Part shown: in pieces, positions 51,232 to 64,000 of the stretch
How the letters are laid out: the number at the start of each line of letters is the position of its first letter
Numbering within the stretch: position 1 is the first letter of the stretch
Source: Epiperipatus broadwayi
Lineage: Eukaryota; Onychophora; Udeonychophora; Euonychophora; Peripatidae
Length of the DNA stretch: 64,000 nucleotides
Assembly: GCA_028023455.1 (NCBI GenBank)
Contig: JAQFVV010006504.1
Location: 932,001 to 996,000 of the forward strand
Reading direction: 5' to 3'
The notes under the pieces: model-generated
Seen by the model: only the letters and a program-made list of their open reading frames with translations
Told to the model about the DNA's origin: nothing
The model's database searches: none
Translations under genes and position numbers: made by a program

Positions 51232-51811
51232 GTAATAAATCAATACTAGTATATTGCAAATATTGAACTTTAAGATGGTTAAAGGGATTTGAACTCAGAC
51301 TTTCAAGCTATCTTCAGCTAACCATTCTATCTCATAAAACTGATATACATGACTACACACATGTGAAAAAGATAGTTGATTTCCAATATATGTATTTCAT
51401 GTGGAACTAGCACTCATCAGTTGGTCCAGATCATTACCTCCCATATATATATAATCAGTGCTCAGTTTATATTAAAATAGCAAATCTTCAAACTTTAATG
51501 AAAAGGTGGGTGGAGGAGATTGATGCCTGTTCATTATTAAGTTTGAAGATTTGCTATCTTAATATAAACTGAGCACTGATTATATATATATGTGTGTGTG
51601 AGAGATGATGATCTGAACTAACTGATGAGAGACGGTTCAGCATGAAATACATATATTGGAGATCATTTATATTTTTTACATGTGGTGGTCATGTCTATCG
51701 GCTGTATGACATAGCGTGGATAGCTGAATATAGCTTGAAAATCTGAGTTCAAATCCCTTTAATTACATCTTAAAGCTCAGTATTTACAATATATTAGTAT
51801 TGATTTATTAC
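51232..51811. mobile_element. Fold-back element FB, copy h (best-preserved palindrome)
   Basis: The 580-bp element begins 'gtaataaatcaatactagta' and ends with the near-exact inverse 'aatattagtattgatttattac'-like sequence. The arms (51232 to about 51515, and about 51530 to 51811) mirror each other throughout, for example 'ataatcagtgctcagtttat' against 'ataaactgagcactgattat'. The left arm is a shortened version of monomer g. This copy defines the family's termini best. No coding capacity is seen. Confidence 0.8.
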
Positions 51812-53299
51812 TATATATAGTAAAATAAACTTTCCTCATTTATTTAAAATGAACCGCTAATATTTAAACTGTTCTGGGTGTTCATGCATTTATAATATTA
51901 TTTTTATGTTTATAAAGTAGATTTTGTTAATTATCTTGAAATATATTTCAATTTAATTAGGTAGTAAAAATTAAAAGGAATCTCAGTATTTCCAATATAT
52001 TTTTTTTTAAATTAATATTTAAATACTTTATTGAGATGTTGCTTTCAATTTTATTCATTATAGATAAAAGATTGTGGTAAAACTACACTAGATATTTTAA
52101 ATTTAATCTTATGGGTTTAAAAGATTAATCTAAGTCGGAATTAAAATCGTCACCACAATTCTTAAATTATTACACGCAGTAAAAGTATATTGTATATGCT
52201 TAAAATAGAATGTAAATTGAAATAGTTATCATTTTTAATTATTGTTGTTGTAAAATAATTTGAATAAATAAGGTGATTTCCTTTGATTATTTTTATTATA
52301 AAAATAAATAAAAGTCGGAAACATTAAATCACCCATTGAGAGGCAAGCAAACGATGTTTGAAATAGATGAGTTTCTTTCAAGGGTTTTTAAACTTTTCGG
52401 TACAATTGCATTATTTTAAGTTGATTTACAAAATTTATATAATACATTTCAAATAAGTATTATAATTAATTTATTTATTTTCTTAATATTAGAATATATT
52501 TGTTTTTATAATTTATTATGCGTGAGCACATCATTATAAATATAATGGTAATTTGTGAAATGTATTTGTGTTTGTTTAATCAACGTTATAAAGAATTTAT
52601 CTTTTAAGTACGGTTTTCAGTAGTCAATAATTAACTACAAAATTTTATTTCAATTGTCATAAGTATAAATATTAAAATTGGTTACCTAAGGACAAGAAAT
52701 AAATATTGACTCAACTGTATTTTACTGAGTAATGAGTAATTTTAGTCTTCGATGCTTAGAAAGTTGCAATAATAACCCAATAGTAACAATATTAAATTAA
52801 TTTTTCTTTCTTTATACAAATATAATATTGATAATAGTTATTAATCAGTAATATAATCATTGATAAATTGATAATAATAATTAAAGTCGATAGAGACCTA
52901 AAATATATTCAGGTATAATTAATTAAAAATGAAATGTAAAAAATCCTGATGGCAAATTATATTACATCTATTTTATATAATGAGGAAAGGTTTAGCATTT
53001 TAATTGTATGTGATATATATATATATCTTTTTGTTTAATAATAAATTAATATTTTATTACTAAAATGTTTACACATGATAAATATTGATAGATAATTCAT
53101 GAGCGCAAATGAAGAAAAAATAATAGTTTCGTAAAACCTATTCACAATAAATTTATTTTATTTTTTATTTTATTTTAAGTAATTTTTTTATTAAAAGAAA
53201 CGAAAATTATTTACACTTTTTTTTTCTCCATATATATATATACACAATTATTTACATACAATTTTTGATTTGCATTTCACTTTCTTCAATACTATTTTT
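51812..53299. other. AT-rich spacer, nothing recognised
   Basis: There is no gene or matched repeat. Confidence 0.5.
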
Positions 53300-53327
53300 A
53301 CACTCGTGATCTTATATGTTTTTCACT

Positions 53328-53821
53328 TCATTTCCATATCTCAGATAATATGGATCCTATGTTTGCCCAAATTATTTCTATTACCCTTTTTGGCAGGTAT
53401 CTTAAGCATTGGTTAAAATATTTATCCCATACTTCTTCTAATTTCCTTAGCGAATTGTACTTTTTATTATCAAATATTATACCACACCTCATTGACCATA
53501 TTGTCTTTAAAGTGTGCACCAAAACCATTGCATTATGGGAATGGAAACCTTTAATGTCTTTCAGCACTAATATTTTCCAATTTGTAATTGGAGTATGAAA
53601 TACTTCTTTTCTTATTTGTTTAAATGCATTTTTTGAACAAATGTAAAACCCATCTCTTCTTTGGTTCTACAAAATATACATAATGACTCCAAATTCATAT
53701 TTAGTCTTCTATTTAAGTATTTTATTGGTAGTATGTCATTCAATAATTTGAAAATACATTTCATATAAGATTGAAGAGCATATATTATTTGGAAGTTCTT
53801 CAATACCTTTATTCTTGACAT
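53328..53821 (-). pseudogene. LINE ORF2 C-terminal region
   Basis: Two adjacent frames (53821-53612 and 53567-53328) carry KCIFKLLNDILPIKYLNRRL, then SLCIFCRTKEE, where Cys-x-x-Cys is the start of the usual late zinc-binding or Cys-rich segment, and then HTLKTIWSMRCGIIFDNKKY. This arrangement is typical of the end of L1/Tx1/R1-type ORF2 proteins. A frameshift separates them. Confidence 0.6.
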
Positions 53822-54399
53822 TTCAACCCATGGATATGCTTCCTATTTATTTGTCCTTTCAAATCCTTACATTTGATATTGATCAAGCTGGTTAGGTTTA
53901 AGTCATATTACAAATCTTTGTATGCTATGAATAAATTTGTCAAAAAGTATCATCTTTCTTTCCTATTTCATTAATTATATTTACATTCAATACTGGTGGA
54001 TTAAAACATTGACTTTGTATCACATTAGTATATGCTCTTGTTTTAATGTAAGATACATATATTCATGGTTCAATAAGATTAAGGCCTCCCTGATTAATTG
54101 GTAATTGTAGTACTAAAATCGACAGCAGGCTGATGCTTTTCCCAAATATATTTTTGCTGGTATCTGATTTACTTTATTTACTGTTTACATTCTATAAATT
54201 CAACCAGGAGGTATAATATCCTAAAATGCTTTTTACTACAGCATTAAATATTTTTACCCTTGTAACTTCATAAAGTCTTATCAATAAAGTTTTTAATTTT
54301 TTCTTTAATTTTTTCGATTATTATTTTATTTAAATAGGTGTTCATACTTGTTTTGACATATATAAGGGGATTTCCAAAGAAAACTGATGGGATTGCTTG

Positions 54400-54900
54400 C
54401 TAATTGCATGGTATCTCTTTACCTATCACCAGTTTCCATGCATCAGATTTCATTGGTTGACTATAAGATCCTGTTTTCATTTGGAAATTTTTCAATATTT
54501 CCATGACAATCTGAATATTATAAACATTCTGGAATATTATTATTACATCATCTATAAAAGGGGTTACTGCTATATTTATATCCAGATGAGATAGATAAAG
54601 ACTGGGTACTTGCCCTGCTATCTCTTTTACCAAAGGATCTATATAAATAGCAAAGACAAGTGCAGCCAATGATAACCTCTGTGTAATTTCTCTACTCATA
54701 ATAAAAAGGATAGAGTTTCTTATAAAAAAATTTATTGATATTCTACTATTTTTATATAGCTTTCAATTGCCTCAATTATAAATTTGTATTCAGATATTAA
54801 TTAATTTAATGCTTCTAGCAGATATGACCAATCAACTAAGTAAAAGGCTGACTTAAAATCTATTTGTATGACTTAATATTGTGTCAATTTTAATTCTTGA
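54400..54900 (-). pseudogene. LINE reverse transcriptase core
   Basis: Upstream, DFKSAFYLVDWSYLLEAL (about 54890-54820) matches RT motif A. The 99-codon frame 54699-54400 carries SLAALVFAIYIDPLVKEI (motif B, usually PLSPLLFALYI) and FIDDVIIIF (motif C, usually FADDV). The first catalytic residues are kept, but stops lie between the motifs. Confidence 0.7.
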
Positions 54901-56303
54901 ATACACTTTATTGCTTCCTGGATTTTCATTGCTGCATTCACTGCCCTTCTACATTTTATAGCATGGTGTGCAGATGAAATTTTAACATTTATCAACTGAT
55001 GTAGGTTTTTGTCAATATTCTACATAATATTTTTGGGCCATTATCCTTAGCTGAAATATGTCTCATATCCTCTATGGTCAGTGTTTGATCAGTCATCTCT
55101 TTCTTCACACTGAACATTACTCTATTATTCATGTATGGCAATTTGATTAAAATATTTCCATGTTGCTTGTTTTAAGGTATAATCCATTAGTTCATAAACA
55201 AATGATTTAACTGAATCATTTGCCAAGATTATTTGCTTCTTTAATTTATTAATCTCTTGTTGTATTTCATCCTTAGTTATATATTCCTTTTGTTCTTTTA
55301 TTACACTGCTTCTTTATGCATTTATATCACTTTAACTTCACCAAATTTATTTTTAGCATCTCCAACATTTATCCATCAGCTTATATTCCTGATACAAATT
55401 TCTTTCCATCTTCATTTATTGCAGACATACCCTTGGTGGTGGTATATAAACTTTTGCATAGTTAATCAGTGATTTTGATAAGTTTCCCAAATTAGGTATT
55501 ACCTTTCTAATTCTCTTTATTTGATTTTCTTGTTACATTTATTAGTATAGTCCATCTGTAGATTATGTATTAACTTTTGATTAGGTTAGGGTCTTGTTAA
55601 TGCTTGTAGAGTTTTCTATATTTCTAAAACTCTTTGTTTTATTTGAGTCATCAACAATTTTTTTGTTAGATTTTTTTGCACATAATTCAGAATTCTCCTT
55701 CTTTATTTTATACCATGCTATACAAGGTAGTAGGCTTATATTTCTTGTGTAGTAATTTTTTATTATTAAAGAATTTTATATTTGCTCAGTTATTAAGCTA
55801 ATATTATCTATTATATTTGTTTTTGTTGAATAATTATAAGCACTTATAATTTGTCTATAGACATTTATCATTAATAGTACATTGAGATGATCTGCAAATC
55901 CCACTAGTGAAGTAAACTTTTTGGTGTTATTTACCTTGAATCTTGAAATAAAAAACAAATCGAGTGAGGTAGTTCTGCTATTGAAAAATTAGTATGCATT
56001 AGTTGGATATTTATCATGCAATGAATACATGATCACTGCACTCATTTTATGCTTTTTGGATATCTTCATATGTACATTTTAGATCACCACCTACTATTAT
56101 TATTCCTGGTTTCTGTAGTAATTTGTTTTGGACATTATGAATTACATTTGTAATGTTTTTGCCCCTTTCTATTGAATAAACCACATTTAAATAATGCAGC
56201 ATTTTTTGATAGACAAAAAAAAATGATTATATAATTTGTCTGTAAGTTTAAAATCTGATTTTTTTTTTTAATCTGAGTGGATATTTATTAACACCACCAC
56301 TCC

Positions 56304-56516
56304 TCATTCTGGGCTCTCATTAGCTTTATGTAATTTCATATTTTGTTTGCCTAACATATCCATTATCAATATAGATCTTTTATGATTTATCTTTGTCTCT
56401 GTTAATATAATTATATCATTTTTCTGTTGGTGTGTATAATCTGAAATTTTTTCCACTTTATTTGGCCCATTAATTCCTTTAATATTTATTATGATTATTT
56501 TAAAGTTATTATTCAT
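56304..56516 (-). pseudogene. LINE AP-endonuclease N-terminus
   Basis: The 70-codon frame reads MNNNFKIIIINIKGINGPNK and later DIIILTETKINHKR. The Asn in NIKGIN and the Glu in LTETK match the two N-terminal catalytic motifs of LINE APE domains. The rest of the endonuclease is only faintly visible downstream. Confidence 0.7.
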
Positions 56517-57589
56517 GATTTCTGGATTATGTTCTTTGCTTCACTTTTTATTTTATCTTCTATAACAGTATCAGTAATTCTTTGTTTTTTTATCATTTGT
56601 CATTATTTCATTATGTTTGCATCTTTTATTGGAAATGTTTTCTTCTCCCCCTCTTGATCATGTTTTTGCCTTTTTGATATTTCTGTTAACATGTTACATC
56701 TATTTGTTTTATTTCATTCTTGTTTTGCTTTGGTTATGATTTCTTTATCGCATATCATCTCAATATCTTCTGGAAATGGCATTTTATGTACATCTTTATT
56801 ACAGACATTATTTGAGCTTAATGACTCCATATAATCAGAGACTTCTTTCATACTATCCTCAATACCTTGCACTTCTAAATCAATATCAATTATATCTTTA
56901 TTTGTATGGTTTGCTACAACATTTGCCTATGTTTTGCTTTTATTAATATCATATATGTGATTTAATCTGTCAAATTTATCATATTTGGAACAATTCCCAA
57001 CTTCACAACTTATAGCTATATGCCCAATTGCATCTAAAAATAGTGATGACTTCCTTTTAATATAAATGATATTGACATTTGATCTTTAATTAATTTAAGA
57101 GGTAATTGCTCTTTCAAAATTCCTTTTTTTTTTTAGTTTTAGAAATATTTTTCCTTAAATTTGTTGGTATTTGGAATAGAATATCAGGCTTCATTTTCCT
57201 TTCCATTTTAATCACCTCAGCATAATTGCTTATCTTCTTTTAAAAAAAATTGTCATTGAAACTTGGTGGAATATGCAGGACTCACCCAAAAACCAAGAGG
57301 TTTTGGCTCTTTGGACATATAATGGGCTTTGCACTCTTGTATTTCTTTTATTATGTTTTAGAAAAGCTCTTAGTGAGTTTTAGTAGAATATTCAATTTAT
57401 GTAAAACCTTTTTCTGAGAAAAATGTCGTGTGTTTTATCATGTCGATCAAATTGTGATTGTTAAGCAATTTGAGATATTCATTTAAATCAGGTTTATTTA
57501 AAATATGCTCTTCATGTTTATCATTTTCTTGTATTATTAAAGGATAAGAAAAACATATACTTCTCAATTAAACAAGTAATATGTCTAAT

Positions 57590-57960
57590 TGTGCTAAAAT
57601 GCAGGCAATTGTGAAGTTAAATACAAATTGTCATATTAAACAAAGGCAAAACTCTCCATACAGTAGTGCCACCCTGTGCCAAACAGAGTAATCAATGGAT
57701 TCCAAAAGGCTTGTGCATAAAATCCCTATCTAGTGCCTACTCATCCAATATCCCCAGACTAGTTTCTGGCTTGTGGCCATCATCAGTGAGAAGCCTTGGG
57801 TCTGAGAGCACTGCACCTAGATCTTAGGATCTAATGCAACCCTCCAGCAGCTACCTTTTAACTCTACTTTACTACAAAACTATGAGAATGAAATTGAAAA
57901 CATTGTTAATATCTTCAATCTAAGCTCAATAGCTTATATAGTCATATGGGTCTGAACTCA
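57590..57960 (+). repeat. Repeat N with a short RTE leader (copy 3 of 3)
   Basis: The stretch 57590-57636 translates as NAGAIVKL-like residues then NTNCHIKQRQ, a segment of RTE reverse transcriptase. It is followed directly by repeat N (57637-57960; contains 'cagtgagaagccttgg', 'gagagcactgcacctaga'). This is the least decayed copy of repeat N. Little or no RTE sequence is recognisable on the far side. The junction agrees with those in RTE-1 and RTE-2. Confidence 0.6.
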
Positions 57961-58039
57961 ATTCAGCTCCCATACATTTTGGTGTCTTTGGCTCTTAAAC
58001 AACCATAGCCACCACTATCCTATTAGGCAGGATTAGAGT

Positions 58040-58132
58040 TAAACCACTAAACATCACATAATCACCTTCTCTTTGTTTACAACAATTATGTGCTAGTATA
58101 GAGAAGGTGATCATGTGATGTTTAGTGGTTTA
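58040..58132. repeat. Hairpin with 33-bp arms
   Basis: Positions 58040-58072 (taaaccactaaacatcacat...) are the inverse of 58100-58132 with one mismatch, around a 27-bp loop. No other copy occurs in the window. Confidence 0.9.
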
Positions 58133-59031
<899 letters not shown>

Positions 59032-59159
59032 AACCGGGTGGGATATATATATAATACAATGTTTCTACTCTTTAATAAAAAACAAATTGTGAAAAACATT
59101 GTTGACTTCTTTTATATATAAAATGTGACACAATTATTTATTATTAATTTGTTCTACTC

Positions 59160-59400
59160 CAGCTGCAAATTAGTATTGCATCATACCAGACCCTCAGACA
59201 GAGAAGAATACCCATAGGGTACAAGATATAATTTACAGTGACATTTCCAAGCTACATAACTTCTGCTATTGAATTCAAACCCTATCATTCAAAGCACTTT
59301 GTTTGTTTTGAAGTATACTTCAGGCACCAGTTAATTACAAGAAATAACTAACATGCTCTGGATGACAGCCACCAAATTCGGTGTCTGATAAATCCTAACA
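59160..59400 (-). repeat. SINE-like dispersed repeat S2, copy 2
   Basis: This is the inverse-orientation partner of 46345-46640. On the minus strand it shows 'gggtttgaattc', which resembles a B box, and 'ctctgtctgagggtctggta'. A related 'accagatactcaatctat' stretch at 62678 may be a third, very short fragment. Confidence 0.45.
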
Positions 59401-59840
59401 AGCTCAATCAAAAAAGTTTTATAATAAACTGCCTTAATTAGCAGTATTAGTAAAAGAATCTGACAAATACTAATTTCCAAAATAATTTATTGTAAATACT
59501 TTAAAATTAGTTAGAAAACTCATTCATCTTTTTTTAATAAACTAATAATTACATATAATATCCTGAGCACACACATTATAATAAACATAAAACATTGAAT
59601 AAACATAAGTATTAATACAGTATATATATCACACACACATATTTTTCCATAAGCTATTTGTTTGTATGATTGAGAAAGTTCTGGGAATATTTGCTGCTTA
59701 CACTAATTGCACATAAATAGATCTTTTATGCTAGTTAAAAGTTCAGTTCTGTTGACTCTGGATATTTCATAGATTGCAATGGCTACAATAAGAAATTACT
59801 AAATCAATAGGAATGGGAATAAAGAATAATTAATATTACC
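59401..59840. other. Spacer, nothing recognised
   Basis: This is AT-rich sequence without coding potential or matched repeats. Confidence 0.5.
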
Positions 59841-60235
59841 TATAGGCTCTCTGAGATATGCATTCCTCTGGATGAACAGCTGCTTTTTTTCTCCTGTGTG
59901 ATGTGTGTTGTATCAACTGGTTAGGATTTGGATTGCTGACAAAATGTGGTTCCTTGCTGCATTTTAATCTGGTAGACAAATTTTTGAATGGCTCAGGTTG
60001 TTAGATATTCATTGTGGTTAGTAAGAGACCTTCAGATATTCTAGGGCAGTCAAAGATTAGAGTACAATGCCATACTTTGACTTCTGATTAGCAGTGCATG
60101 TTTTCTTGGAGTTCACAAAAAATAAGTTTTATTTTTACTGACTGGAATAATACTGCTAAAAGATCTGATCTGCTCTGCTGATGATGAGTTTTTAGGTCTA
60201 TTTATATGTGGCCCTTTTATTGTTCAGCTTAATTA
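59841..60235 (-). promoter_or_regulatory. GC-richer island with minus-strand TATA element
   Basis: Composition is less AT-rich than its surroundings. On the minus strand, ATAAAAGGGCC is followed by CATATAAATAG (TATAAATA at 60206-60199), a promoter-like arrangement with about 30 bp to a possible start. There is no open frame. An LTR remnant or gene promoter is possible; neither can be shown. Confidence 0.25.
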
Positions 60236-60888
60236 ACACTTAAATTAATTAAATTTATTAATTAAATTCCCATTATTCATTCACATTCCTCATTAGATTA
60301 ATTTACTTAGAATAAGAACTAACTTTTTAATTATTCCCATTGCTTATTTATAGCCATCTGTGGATTTAATTTAACTTTTATGTTTTTATTTTTTTTAAAA
60401 ATTCAATCTTACTTTTATACCACACATATATGCACATTATAATGTATTTTTAAAATCAATACATGCATCCCTCAATCTTAGATAAATAATAAGAGAGTGA
60501 TTTTTAGTTTTTAAGATTTCTCTTTTTTTTTTTTATTTAATAGTTTTAATTTTTCTACGTTAAATTACCCTCAGGCTAACTGCATTTTCTATCAATACAA
60601 CTCTTTAACTTTCCAAATATTACTTTTGTTAACTTATTTGAAAGTTTTAATTTTTTCTAAGTTAATTCCCCCCCCCCTTCTAATTACTCTTTAATTCATA
60701 CAACATTATGAATGATGCAGCATTTTTGTCTTTTGGCAAACTGTGTTTTGTTTTTTAAAAAAAAAATATTCAAACTTCTAAAAATTATTTATTTTAAATG
60801 AGATGTTTTAAAATCATTTATTTATTGACAACTTACTCCACAGTGATTTTATTATTCATTAAAGTTTTAATTTCAAAATTGTTACATT

Positions 60889-60992
60889 TTTTTTTCTCAT
60901 GTGTCATAGCATCAGCCGTGAAGTGAACCTGCCAAACCAGGACAACTGCTTGTAAAGCAGCTGTCACTGACCTCTCAACCACCAATGCTTAA
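60889..60992 (-). mobile_element. tRNA-like mini-SINE, copy 3
   Basis: It has the same structure as copies 1 and 2: on the minus strand GCATTGGTGG, an anticodon loop TTTACAA (anticodon TAC), a B-box-like GGTTCACTTCA, CTATGACACATGAG and an A-rich tail. The target-site duplication is about 16 bp with two mismatches (60873-60888 and 60993-61008). The anticodon stem is better paired here than in copy 1. Confidence 0.8.
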
Positions 60993-61008
60993 TCAAAATC
61001 ATTACATT

Positions 61009-62660
61009 GTTTAAATAAAATTTTATTTTAATAATTTTAGACAAAAAATTGTACACATGCCACTGTTCATTAGTGATACAATATATAGGAGTATATTTTG
61101 TACTAAGTCCAACCTTACATTCAACTTACATATGGTGTAAAAGTTCATATCCAACATATGTAGTTTATTACATCTCATGTTTTGTTGATAAACATTAATT
61201 AGAATAGAATACATATTGTTTATTGACTTTTCAACATGTAAATATATATAACACAGATACTTTGTATATGTATGGCATGCATATAAATCAAGATTATAGT
61301 ATAAGCAAAATTTTAAAAATAATATCAATAACTTTTTTATCTTGTAGAAATATAGTAGACTAGTCTCTTTATCAAAAAATTATGATCTCTTTAACTGTTT
61401 TAATGTTTTTAAATCAATATTAACTTTAAGTATGTTCTAAAATTTTGTAAAGCTTTTAGCATTGTGATCAGAAAATATTTTATTGTACAAAATATTGTAC
61501 ATTAAATTCAGAAATGATAACAAGGAAATAATAAAATGTTTGTGTTTTCAACATAAATTGAAAAAATTTTATTTGTATATACATAGTCACATATGGTGCT
61601 CAGAAAATGAAAATGGCTGCCAAATATCACAAAATTTGTGAATTTTACTGATTTTTTTGTTGTTCTTTAATTATATTTTTGTTTATTTATTAACATTTTT
61701 TTGAACCATGTATAATTGAAATCATGTAGTTATATATGCATAATTCATGGCATTATTGTATGTGCATAGTTAATCACTACATTTGACATTTTGAGACTAA
61801 AATATATTTAGATTTTGCCACACAGTTAAATATATCTGCAATTTTACTAAACCATCAGCTCTGGCTGAAACATTCTTATCTATAAATAAGAATTTCCTCA
61901 TCAAAAATTTAATGAATACATATTTCTATAGAAATGTGAACAATACTTAAATAACTTTAATTTTCATCATAAAAATCACTGCTTCTGGAAATCTTAACAA
62001 CCACTAGCTCTGACAGGATATCTATTTCATTCTAAACTTTTTTTTAAATTCGAAGACTATATATATATGTGTGTATGTGTGTGTTATTGAAGCTATTCAA
62101 GCTATCACAATATTTCAACCAATCTATGATTAATGTTCAAGTGTAGACATCATGAAAATGTTATCTAAATTAAATGGTGAATCATAAGAAGACATGAAGG
62201 TCATTGATAAAGCTTATTTTATATTATATCAATTCATAATTGGAATTTATGTTTTCTCTGTCTGGGTAATAAATTTACTTAGTGCTTTTCAAATTGTAAG
62301 CATCTTAACAAAATTTAAACTTTTGGTTAAAATAATTTGGGATTAATTTGAATATATTATCATCACTATATTTATGCTTTCATTGAATTTCTGACATTGT
62401 ATCATAAAGGCTTTGATAAAATATTAATTTAAAGCTAAATATGTGTATGTCATAACTGGCAAAAATGCACTACACTTTTAATGAAATGGTTATCATTTAC
62501 TTATTATAAATTTATACTCAATAATATTGTTAATCATATCTAGATTCGTAATGCTAGCAGATGTGATACAACAAAAATTTGATATAATGCTACTGTTAAT
62601 TAAATGTAAATGAAACCAGATTTTTAAAAATTTATTACTCATAAAATTCTTCATTTCACT
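61009..62660. other. AT-rich spacer, nothing recognised
   Basis: The longest frame (61023-61328, minus, 101 codons) has no recognised domain and I do not call it. There is no matched repeat. Confidence 0.5.
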
Positions 62661-62669
62661 ATATATATA

Positions 62670-64000
62670 TTATACCAGATACTCAATCTATTCTGAAACA
62701 GAGGGCGCCACCAGACCACTACGTGTCTGGAAAATTTGTTTACAGTGATCAGAATAGATGATGATGATGGTTTGTGCCGACTAGACTCAGGGAGAAACAA
62801 GAGATCTTAAATTGTTTAGACAATTGAGACAAAAGCACAAAGACAAACATCAGCCAAATTAAGTTTAAACATATTTCATAAATTTTATTATGAGAAAATA
62901 AATTATTAAATATAAGTTTATGACACCATAGATGGGGGTTAACTCAGGCATGTACCAGACATACTAAAGGCAAAGCTATGACAGACTGACTGATCTTCTA
63001 ATAAACAAATTTAAAAGGGAGGAAGCAAATTTCATTCAGCAGAAGATTTACCTAAACATTGGTTTTCACTTTCAGATACCTAAACCATATGCCCCTGAAA
63101 TAGATCAAAGAATCCAGCGCCGATGAGCTGTTCGAGATCTAAAAATTGGTCAGACCTCGAATGTCCTTATATCGGTATGAGCTGCACCTATTACTACATT
63201 TAAAATAATGGTGATTGATCCACCTCAAGAACAACCGACAAACATGACTGGAATGAAGAAACAATTAAAACTGGTGAATCCCAGCCAAAAATTAATAATT
63301 AAAGATCCCACTAAGGGACAAGTAAATAAATAGAAAAACAGTTACGTCTGCCCAGCATTTAAAGAAAATAAACTTACAAACAAATTCTGAGTACAAGCTC
63401 TGACAAATTTAAAGCACACATAATAAATACAAAAAGAAATCTATCGGAGAGTGCACATGAGTACGAAATATCAAAAGTTAAAATACTCTAGCAGAACAAA
63501 AGCAATGCTCACCTGTAATTTAAGAAAGGATAAATTTTATCTTCCTGCTGACGACTTATAAAATTACAAAGAAAAACACAATTCTAATTTCCGCCTTTAG
63601 AGATATTAGAAATGAAATCTCCACCTGCGAAAATCAGACAATAAAGTCGTCAGCCAAAAGAGTTTTGGAGGTTTAGCAAGAGGGCAAACATAGAGTATAA
63701 AATTAATTATCGAATACTAAATAATTACAGGTAAGCATAAAAATATATATATATACAAGACTGCTAAAGCATTTACAAAAGCGAGACATAAAATACAAAA
63801 CTCATTCGTCACTCTCCAATAAACAAAACTGAAAGCAAATTGGAAGCTTAAAACTAAGATTCCAAGACACACTATAAAATATTGGAAAACACAGCAAATA
63901 TTAGATATGAGGCTATATTGATTTAAGAAGACATATTTATGATTAGATTGAGCGGAGATTTAATGAGAATTAATTTACCCTGGGAAGAATAAAAACGAAA
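62670..64000. other. Unassigned, slightly GC-richer segment at the window end
   Basis: Base composition rises from 62690 to about 63700 and includes the richest stretch near 63110-63200. No open frame, RNA gene or matched repeat is visible, apart from a short S2-like fragment at 62678. The segment could be the start of an element or gene that continues beyond the window. Confidence 0.35.

Larger units (their letters stand above)
53300..57585 (-). mobile_element. Decayed L1/Tx1-like LINE, minus strand
   Basis: Minus-strand fragments appear in LINE order over about 4.3 kb. They comprise a Lys-rich ORF1-like region (about 57.2-56.6 kb), an AP-endonuclease N-terminus (56516-56304), RT motif A and motif C regions (54.9-54.4 kb) and a C-terminal region (53821-53328). 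Frames are broken many times. The absence of an RNase H domain and the APE-RT order suggest the L1/Tx1 group; RTE is excluded because the motifs differ from RTE-1 to RTE-3. It is long enough to be nearly full length. Confidence 0.7.

Noticed and set aside
53350-53598. 82-codon plus-strand frame
   Set aside because: It is antisense to the LINE C-terminal region, whose minus-strand reading has family-like motifs.
61023-61328. 101-codon minus-strand frame near the end of the window
   Set aside because: It has no recognised motif, low-complexity composition and no supporting context.
62760-63200. Possible LTR or primer-binding site near 'tatgacaccatagatggggg'
   Set aside because: No LTR end precedes it and no second copy or coding interior is visible in the window.

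Overview
This is a very AT-rich window from an animal nuclear genome with no intact cellular gene. The element families visible (Penelope-like elements with a GIY-YIG nuclease, RTE and L1/Tx1-like LINEs, a Ty3/Gypsy LTR element, tRNA-derived SINEs, fold-back elements), the long (TA)n and GATA arrays and a broken cathepsin D copy all indicate a metazoan, probably an invertebrate. I cannot name the lineage from sequence alone. Domain calls come from reading translations by eye; no database search was made.

Layout. 0-10 kb: AT-rich spacer, a dispersed repeat in two copies (551-750, 7420-7610), a fold-back element (1990-2622), a 266-bp tandem duplication, a lysine-rich broken reading frame and a cathepsin D-like pseudogene (6578-7065). 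10-17 kb: a small inverted-repeat element, an RTE LINE remnant with a nested insert, more fold-backs and the first head-to-head Penelope pair (14866-16062). 17.16-25.05 kb: one minus-strand Ty3/Gypsy-like element with 2.3-kb LTRs, primer-binding site, polypurine tract, gag-like ORF and integrase remnants, followed by a 766-bp GATA-type array. 26-30 kb: two inverted-repeat elements, a second RTE remnant carrying the same nested insert, and a tRNA-like mini-SINE. 33-38.6 kb: a promoter-like island, then the youngest Penelope pair (34519-37840), whose arms are almost identical. 40.8-44.8 kb: an RTE endonuclease remnant, the third Penelope pair (42098-44492) with hammerhead-ribozyme-like tails, and an inverted-repeat element. 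45-53 kb: mostly empty, with a second mini-SINE and a cluster of fold-back elements. 53.3-57.6 kb: a decayed minus-strand L1/Tx1-like LINE. 57.6-64 kb: a third copy of the RTE-linked insert, a hairpin, a third mini-SINE and unassigned spacer.

The main theme is inversion. Three Penelope loci are each present as two copies joined at their 5'-truncated ends with only 5 to about 210 bp between arms. The most abundant short repeat is usually folded back on itself, and several unrelated elements are also palindromic. Each Penelope pair borders (TA)n tracts. The best candidates for something undescribed are these recurrent head-to-head pairs with ribozyme-like ends, the roughly 105-bp tRNA-like SINE with clear target-site duplications, and the RTE subfamily carrying one insert at one fixed position in three copies.
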